Source: Campylobacterales bacterium | Lineage (GTDB): Bacteria > Campylobacterota > Campylobacteria > Campylobacterales > Arcobacteraceae | Assembly: GCA_019752775.1 (NCBI GenBank) | Contig: JAIELU010000058.1 | Coordinates: 1-10,580 of the forward strand | Direction: 5' to 3' | Length of the DNA: 10,580 bases | Shown here: in pieces, positions 7,011-10,580 of the stretch | Layout: each line of letters begins with the position of its first letter | Position numbering within the stretch: position 1 is the stretch's first letter | The notes under the pieces: generated by a model | Databases searched by the model: none | The model's input: only the letters and a program-made list of their open reading frames with translations | Told to the model about the DNA's origin: nothing | Translations under genes and position numbers: made by a program

Positions 7011-7031
7011 GAATTTTTTCTTATTTTACTA
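7000..7031. terminator. Convergent, possibly bidirectional terminator containing both stop codons
   Basis: The arm TAGTAAAATAAGAA (7000-7013) and its exact complement (7018-7031) flank a TTTT loop, giving a 14-pair perfect stem. The hydrolase stop (7008-7010) lies in the left arm and the stop of the minus-strand cyclase gene (7023-7021) in the right arm. As a result both proteins end in Val-Lys. The + strand side continues with a T-rich stretch (TTGTATTTTT), and the minus-strand side lacks one. Termination should therefore be better for the rightward transcript. Confidence 0.6.
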
Positions 7032-8025
7032 TTGTATTTTTACCGCTTTTTTTAGCTTGATACATTTTTTTATCAGCTAAACTTAGGATTTCTTCATAAG
7101 AAGAAAATCCTTTATTAAATTCTACAATTCCAATACTAAGTGTTATTTTACCAAATCTTGTTGATGCAAATTTGTCTAAAGTTACATTCATGATTCTATT
7201 CATATGATCATTTGCACTTTCTATAGTATTATCAATACTAATTATACAAAACTCCTCACCACCTAGTCTAAATACAAAATCTAAACCTTTTCTTGTATGT
7301 TCTAATAATATTTCAGCAAAATATTTTAGAACTTCATCACCACCTTCATGCCCAAATATATCATTTATACTTTTGAAATTATCTATATCAATATATGCTA
7401 AAGTAGCTTTTGTCGAATCTCTATTAACTTGTGCAAAAACATCAGAACAAACTTTTGCAAAATATCTTCTATTATATAAAGAAGTTAAAGTATCTGTAAT
7501 AGTTAATTCTTGTAATTGATTTCTAATAATTTGATTCTCTTTTTCAAGCTCAATTCTTCTTATTTCTCTTTCAATTTTTCTTGAGTATATTAAAGCAATA
7601 TCATTTATCTCTTCAGGTAATTCTCTTATTAATTTGGAATAAATAGCAATATGACCAACACAACTACCTTTACCATCAGTTATTGGAATACCATAAAAAC
7701 TTTCAAATTTTTCATCTAGTAAATCTAAAAAATTATATTTTACATGTTCTTTTATTTTTATAATTTTGTTATCAAAAACAAATTTTCCTGGAATTCCATT
7801 TAAATCTATTATATTGGGAACTTTATCATTTGTAGAGTATAAAATTTTCACTTTTGTAGTTGGATTAAAATCTATAGCTTTAGTTATATATACTAAATCA
7901 GCTTGAAACAATTTTTTAATCTCAATAGCTGTATGTTTTATAAATTCATCACCTATATGATAAGAAGTTATTTCAAGTATTGATTTTAGGGCTTCGTATG
8001 GATTAAATTTAAATGAGTTATCCAC
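7021..8025 (-). CDS. GAF-GGDEF diguanylate cyclase
   Basis: This protein is predicted to make cyclic di-GMP from two GTP in response to a signal sensed by its N-terminal domain. Residues 1-150 form a GAF-like sensory domain with no visible transmembrane segment, so the protein is likely cytoplasmic. A charged, probably coiled-coil linker (about 148-172) leads to the catalytic domain. There, DTLTSLYNRRYF (178-189), the metal-binding YIDIDNFKSIND with Asp213, GHEGGD and the signature GGEEF (255-259) are all present, so activity is expected. The inhibitory I-site position five residues before GGEEF reads KGLD rather than RxxD, so product feedback may be weak. The start is GTG: AGGAGAT at 8040-8034 lies eight to ten bases upstream and there is an in-frame stop just before it. 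It converges with the hydrolase gene and is separated from prpF by a terminator. Confidence 0.93.
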   Translation of the reverse strand: MDNSFKFNPYEALKSILEITSYHIGDEFIKHTAIEIKKLFQADLVYITKAIDFNPTTKVKILYSTNDKVPNIIDLNGIPGKFVFDNKIIKIKEHVKYNFLDLLDEKFESFYGIPITDGKGSCVGHIAIYSKLIRELPEEINDIALIYSRKIEREIRRIELEKENQIIRNQLQELTITDTLTSLYNRRYFAKVCSDVFAQVNRDSTKATLAYIDIDNFKSINDIFGHEGGDEVLKYFAEILLEHTRKGLDFVFRLGGEEFCIISIDNTIESANDHMNRIMNVTLDKFASTRFGKITLSIGIVEFNKGFSSYEEILSLADKKMYQAKKSGKNTIVK

Positions 8026-8033
8026 TAATTATT

Positions 8034-8040
8034 ATCTCCT
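8034..8040 (-). promoter_or_regulatory. Ribosome binding site supporting a GTG start for the cyclase
   Basis: AGGAGAT on the minus strand lies eight bases before the GTG at 8025-8023. A TAA immediately follows the AGGAGA in the same frame, which rules out any longer reading. No methionine codon occurs in the following residues up to the start of the GAF domain, so GTG is the only good start. Confidence 0.65.
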
Positions 8041-8086
8041 AAATTTTATTGTCAAAATGATAACATAATATTAATAATTAGAGGAT

Positions 8087-8119
8087 AAAAAAAGTCCGGA
8101 TTTAATCTAGACTCTTTTT
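8087..8119 (-). terminator. Intrinsic terminator of the acnD-prpF transcript
   Basis: On the minus strand AAAAAGAGTCT pairs with GGACTTTTTTT (allowing G-U pairs). One A-C mismatch follows, then an inner GAT/ATC stem closes a TAA loop. The stem runs straight into a T-run, the classic form of a rho-independent terminator. It begins 16 bases after the prpF stop and separates prpF from the cyclase gene downstream. Confidence 0.8.
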
Positions 8120-8134
8120 ATAAAGTTTAAAAAA

Positions 8135-9313
8135 TTAATTCATAGTTCCTTCAGGAATATGAACATAACCTTCCATAATAATTCTAGCACTTCTACTCAT
8201 TGTTGCTTTATCAACTATAAATTTATTATCATTATTTTGAATTACTGCACCCACTTTTAAAGTTCCAGATGGATGTCCAAATTCAACTGCAGATTTTTCT
8301 CCACCACCAGCAGCAATATTTACTAAAGTTCCTGGAATACAAGCAGCAACTCCAATAGCAACAGAAGCTGTTCCCATCATAGCATGGTGTAATTTTTGCA
8401 TAGATAAAGCACGTACATGTAAATCAATTTCGTTTGCTTTAACTTCTTTTCCACTTGAAGTAGTAAAATCAGATGCAGGTGCAACAAAAGCAATTTTAGG
8501 AGTGTGTTGTCTTGTTTCTGCTTCTTTTAAATCAGAAATCAATCCCATTTTTAATGCAGCATAAGATCTAATTGTTTCAAATCTTGCAAGTGCAACAGGG
8601 TCTGAGTTAATATCACCTTGAAGTTCAGTTCCTGTGTAACCAATATCGCAAGCATTAACAAAACATGTTGGAATTCCTGCCGTTATCATAGTAGCTTTAA
8701 ATGTACCAATTCCTGGAACTTCTAAATCATCAACTAAGTTTCCAGTTGGGAATAATTCTTCACTAGGATCAACTGGCTCAGCAAATTCTAAAACAATCTC
8801 TTCAGCAGGAAATGCTACACCATCAATGTAGTAATCTCCCATTTCTTTAACCATTCCATTTTCCATAGTTACATAACATAGAATTGTTTTTTTAATATTT
8901 GCTTGCCAAATTCTTACACAACAAACACCGTTTTCAGGAACGTTATCAACTAAACCTTCTTTTATTGCAAAAGGTCCAACTGCACTTGATAAGTTTCCAC
9001 AGTTTCCACTCATATCCACAAAATCTTTATCGATTGCAACTTGACAGAAATAGTAATCTACATCATGATTAGGAACTGAACTACGACCTACTAAAATAGC
9101 TTTAGAAGTACTTGAAGTTGCTCCTCCCATACCATCCATTTGTTGTTTATAAACATCTGGTGAACCAACAATTCTTTGAAGAAGTTTATCTCTTTTTTTT
9201 GTATCTTCTTGTGCTTCTTTTGGAAGATCTGCAATATTGAAGAATGTTCCTTTAGAAGTTCCACCCCTCATATATGTAGCTTTTACTTTAAATTGTGGTT
9301 TGTAGTTACTCAT
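8135..9313 (-). CDS. prpF: 2-methylaconitate isomerase PrpF (AcnD partner)
   Basis: PrpF isomerises the 2-methyl-trans-aconitate released by AcnD to the cis form, so that 2-methylcitrate can be converted to 2-methylisocitrate during propionate oxidation in the cytoplasm. The 392-residue protein matches the family length. The N-terminal ATYMRGGTSKGTFF (12-25), GGATSSTSKAILV with Lys71, and DMSGNCGNLSSAVGPFA with Cys105 are diagnostic. The lysine and cysteine correspond to the active-site pair described for PrpF structures of the diaminopimelate-epimerase fold. A second-half motif, MMGTASVAIGVA, leads into AAGGGEKSAVEFGHPSG. The ATG follows AAGGA (9325-9321) with a seven-base spacer. It lies 103 bases after acnD on the same strand, which is the usual partnership for the AcnD-dependent form of the 2-methylcitrate cycle. 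Confidence 0.96.
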   Translation of the reverse strand: MSNYKPQFKVKATYMRGGTSKGTFFNIADLPKEAQEDTKKRDKLLQRIVGSPDVYKQQMDGMGGATSSTSKAILVGRSSVPNHDVDYYFCQVAIDKDFVDMSGNCGNLSSAVGPFAIKEGLVDNVPENGVCCVRIWQANIKKTILCYVTMENGMVKEMGDYYIDGVAFPAEEIVLEFAEPVDPSEELFPTGNLVDDLEVPGIGTFKATMITAGIPTCFVNACDIGYTGTELQGDINSDPVALARFETIRSYAALKMGLISDLKEAETRQHTPKIAFVAPASDFTTSSGKEVKANEIDLHVRALSMQKLHHAMMGTASVAIGVAACIPGTLVNIAAGGGEKSAVEFGHPSGTLKVGAVIQNNDNKFIVDKATMSRSARIIMEGYVHIPEGTMN

Positions 9314-9390
9314 TGTATTTTCCTTAAAAATGGTTTGTTTAAAACTCTCTAAAAAAATCTTTTGATTTCTTTAAATAGCTTTATAAAATA

Positions 9391-9412
9391 CTAAAGAGCA
9401 AAAGCTCTTTAG
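9391..9412 (-). terminator. Stem-loop between acnD and prpF (attenuator or processing site)
   Basis: On the minus strand CTAAAGAGC, loop TTTT, GCTCTTTAG form a perfect nine-pair stem five bases past the acnD stop codon. It is followed by TATTTTAT, a broken T-run, so termination is probably partial. A second, weaker stem (AAATC-AAAA-GATTT, around 9355-9371) is followed by a run of seven T. With the prpF ribosome binding site downstream of both, they could lower prpF expression relative to acnD. Confidence 0.5.
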
Positions 9413-9416
9413 ATAT

Positions 9417-10580
9417 TTATTTTTTTGAAGATGCAATAACATCTTTAGCGAATTTTTGTAAAATTCCACCATTTTTGTAAACATCAACTTCAGCTGAAGT
9501 ATCTAATCTACAAATAACTTGGAATTTAACAACTTCACCATTTGCTCTAGTCATAACAACTGTTAAATCACATCTTGGAGTAATATCACCAACAATGTCA
9601 TAAGTTTCAGTTCCGTCAATAGAGTAAGTATGTCTAGTTTCACCTTTTTTAAATTGTAATGGTAAAACACCCATTCCAACTAAGTTAGTTCTGTGAATTC
9701 TTTCAATTGATTCAGCAATTAACACTTCAACACCTGCAAGTCTAACACCTTTTGCAGCCCAGTCTCTTGAAGACCCTTGACCATAGTTAGTTCCAGCAAT
9801 GATAATTAAAGGTTGTTTTCTAGTTGTATAAGTTTCAATTGCTTCCCACATTCTAGACTCAACACCCTCAGGCATAATTTTTGTTAATGAACCTTGTTTA
9901 ACTTTTCCATTTTCATCTTTAACCATTTCGTTAAATAATTTTGGATTAGCTAATGTAGCTCTTGAAGCTGTATTATGATCCCCTCTATGTGTTGCATAAG
10001 AGTTTAAATCTTCTAATGGTAATCCCATTTTTAAACAATATTCACCAGATGCTGATGTTGGTAAAATTGCATTTGAAGGAGATAAGTGATCAGTAGTAAT
10101 ATCATTAGGGAATACACCTAATGGTCTCATATTTTTAAGCGCTGGCATTTGCATATATTCATCTTCCCAATAAGGAGGTTTGTTAATATATGTTGATTTT
10201 TTATTCCATTTATAGAATGGATCTACTTTAATTCCAGCTAAACCATTTCTTGCAAACATTGGGTCATAAATCGCTGCAAACATTTCAGGTTTAACAGCTG
10301 TACTTACAACAGCATCAATTTCAGCATCAGATGGCCATAAATCTTTTAACTTAATATCATTTCCATTTTTATCTTTTCCTAAAACATCAGTTTCAATGTT
10401 GAATCTGATAGAACCAGCAAGTGCATAAGCAATTACAAGTGGAGGTGATGCTAAAAATGCTTCTTTAATAAATGGGTGAATTCTTCCATCAAAGTTTCTG
10501 TTTCCAGATAATACAGCTGTTGTATAAATACCTGCATCAGCAGCAGCTTGTTGAATTTTTGGATCTAAAGCACCTGACAT
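9417..10580 (-). CDS. acnD: Fe/S-dependent 2-methylcitrate dehydratase AcnD, C-terminal part
   Basis: AcnD is the aconitase-family enzyme that dehydrates 2-methylcitrate in the propionate (2-methylcitrate) cycle and needs PrpF to handle its trans product. Only the last 387 residues are inside the window; the full protein should be about 860, and the frame is open to the right edge. The first Met seen is internal. Visible aconitase features are SGNRNFDGRIHP (25-36 of this fragment, with substrate-binding arginines), the swivel-domain opening NDITTDHLSPSNAI (159-172), SYATHRGDHNTASRA, and the catalytic serine loop YGQGSSRDWAAKGVRLAGV (266-284). The context around THRGDHNTASRATLANP and YWEDEYMQMPAL is typical of AcnD rather than AcnA or AcnB. 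The iron-sulfur cysteines lie before the fragment, outside the window. The downstream prpF confirms the subtype. prpB and prpC are likely just past the right edge, by analogy with other genomes. Confidence 0.95.
   Translation of the reverse strand: MSGALDPKIQQAAADAGIYTTAVLSGNRNFDGRIHPFIKEAFLASPPLVIAYALAGSIRFNIETDVLGKDKNGNDIKLKDLWPSDAEIDAVVSTAVKPEMFAAIYDPMFARNGLAGIKVDPFYKWNKKSTYINKPPYWEDEYMQMPALKNMRPLGVFPNDITTDHLSPSNAILPTSASGEYCLKMGLPLEDLNSYATHRGDHNTASRATLANPKLFNEMVKDENGKVKQGSLTKIMPEGVESRMWEAIETYTTRKQPLIIIAGTNYGQGSSRDWAAKGVRLAGVEVLIAESIERIHRTNLVGMGVLPLQFKKGETRHTYSIDGTETYDIVGDITPRCDLTVVMTRANGEVVKFQVICRLDTSAEVDVYKNGGILQKFAKDVIASSKK

Noticed and set aside
8043..8048. TAAAAT on the minus strand as the cyclase -10 box
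   Set aside because: It is only about three bases from the AGGAG ribosome binding site, so transcription would start within or after that site. The real promoter is probably further upstream but no clear match was found.

Overview
The window is AT-rich chromosomal DNA from a member of the Campylobacterota, most likely the Arcobacter/Aliarcobacter group. I infer this from the strong preference for A/T-ending codons and AGA arginine, from TGnTAAAAT extended -10 promoter elements without clear -35 boxes, and from the protein content. That content includes an NADP-type glutamate dehydrogenase, a low-GC HemC, a long acidic DnaX and an AcnD/PrpF propionate module. The genus is an inference from recalled family sequences, not from a search.

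Layout: bases 1-375 hold no intact gene. At the left edge is a possible C-terminal stub of an unidentified + strand gene (stop at 36-38). Next comes what looks like a broken minus-strand gene (76-226) whose N-terminus resembles a uracil-DNA-glycosylase-fold protein, and then the gdhA promoter. gdhA (376-1728) stands alone and ends at a long palindromic stem-loop. murI and dnaX (1843-4586) form a translationally coupled pair with an ATGA overlap. A periplasmic DsbC/DsbG-like thioredoxin-fold protein, hemC and an isochorismatase-family hydrolase follow as a closely spaced three-gene unit (4651-7010).

The right side is on the minus strand. A GAF-GGDEF diguanylate cyclase (7021-8025) converges on the hydrolase gene, and the two stop codons lie in opposite arms of one stem-loop. 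Upstream of it, in transcription order, lie acnD (partial, running off the right edge) and prpF (8135-9313). These encode the Fe/S-dependent 2-methylcitrate dehydratase and its isomerase partner of the 2-methylcitrate cycle, the pathway of propionate oxidation. prpF ends at a clear intrinsic terminator that separates it from the cyclase gene.

The genes are mostly core metabolism and housekeeping: nitrogen assimilation, peptidoglycan precursor, DNA polymerase clamp loader, haem synthesis, disulfide chemistry, c-di-GMP signalling and propionate catabolism. I found no CRISPR array, insertion sequence, tRNA or rRNA, and no convincing new multi-gene system. The most interesting items are the decayed glycosylase-like gene at the left end, the shared convergent stem-loop at 7000-7031, and several small RNA-level or regulatory structures.
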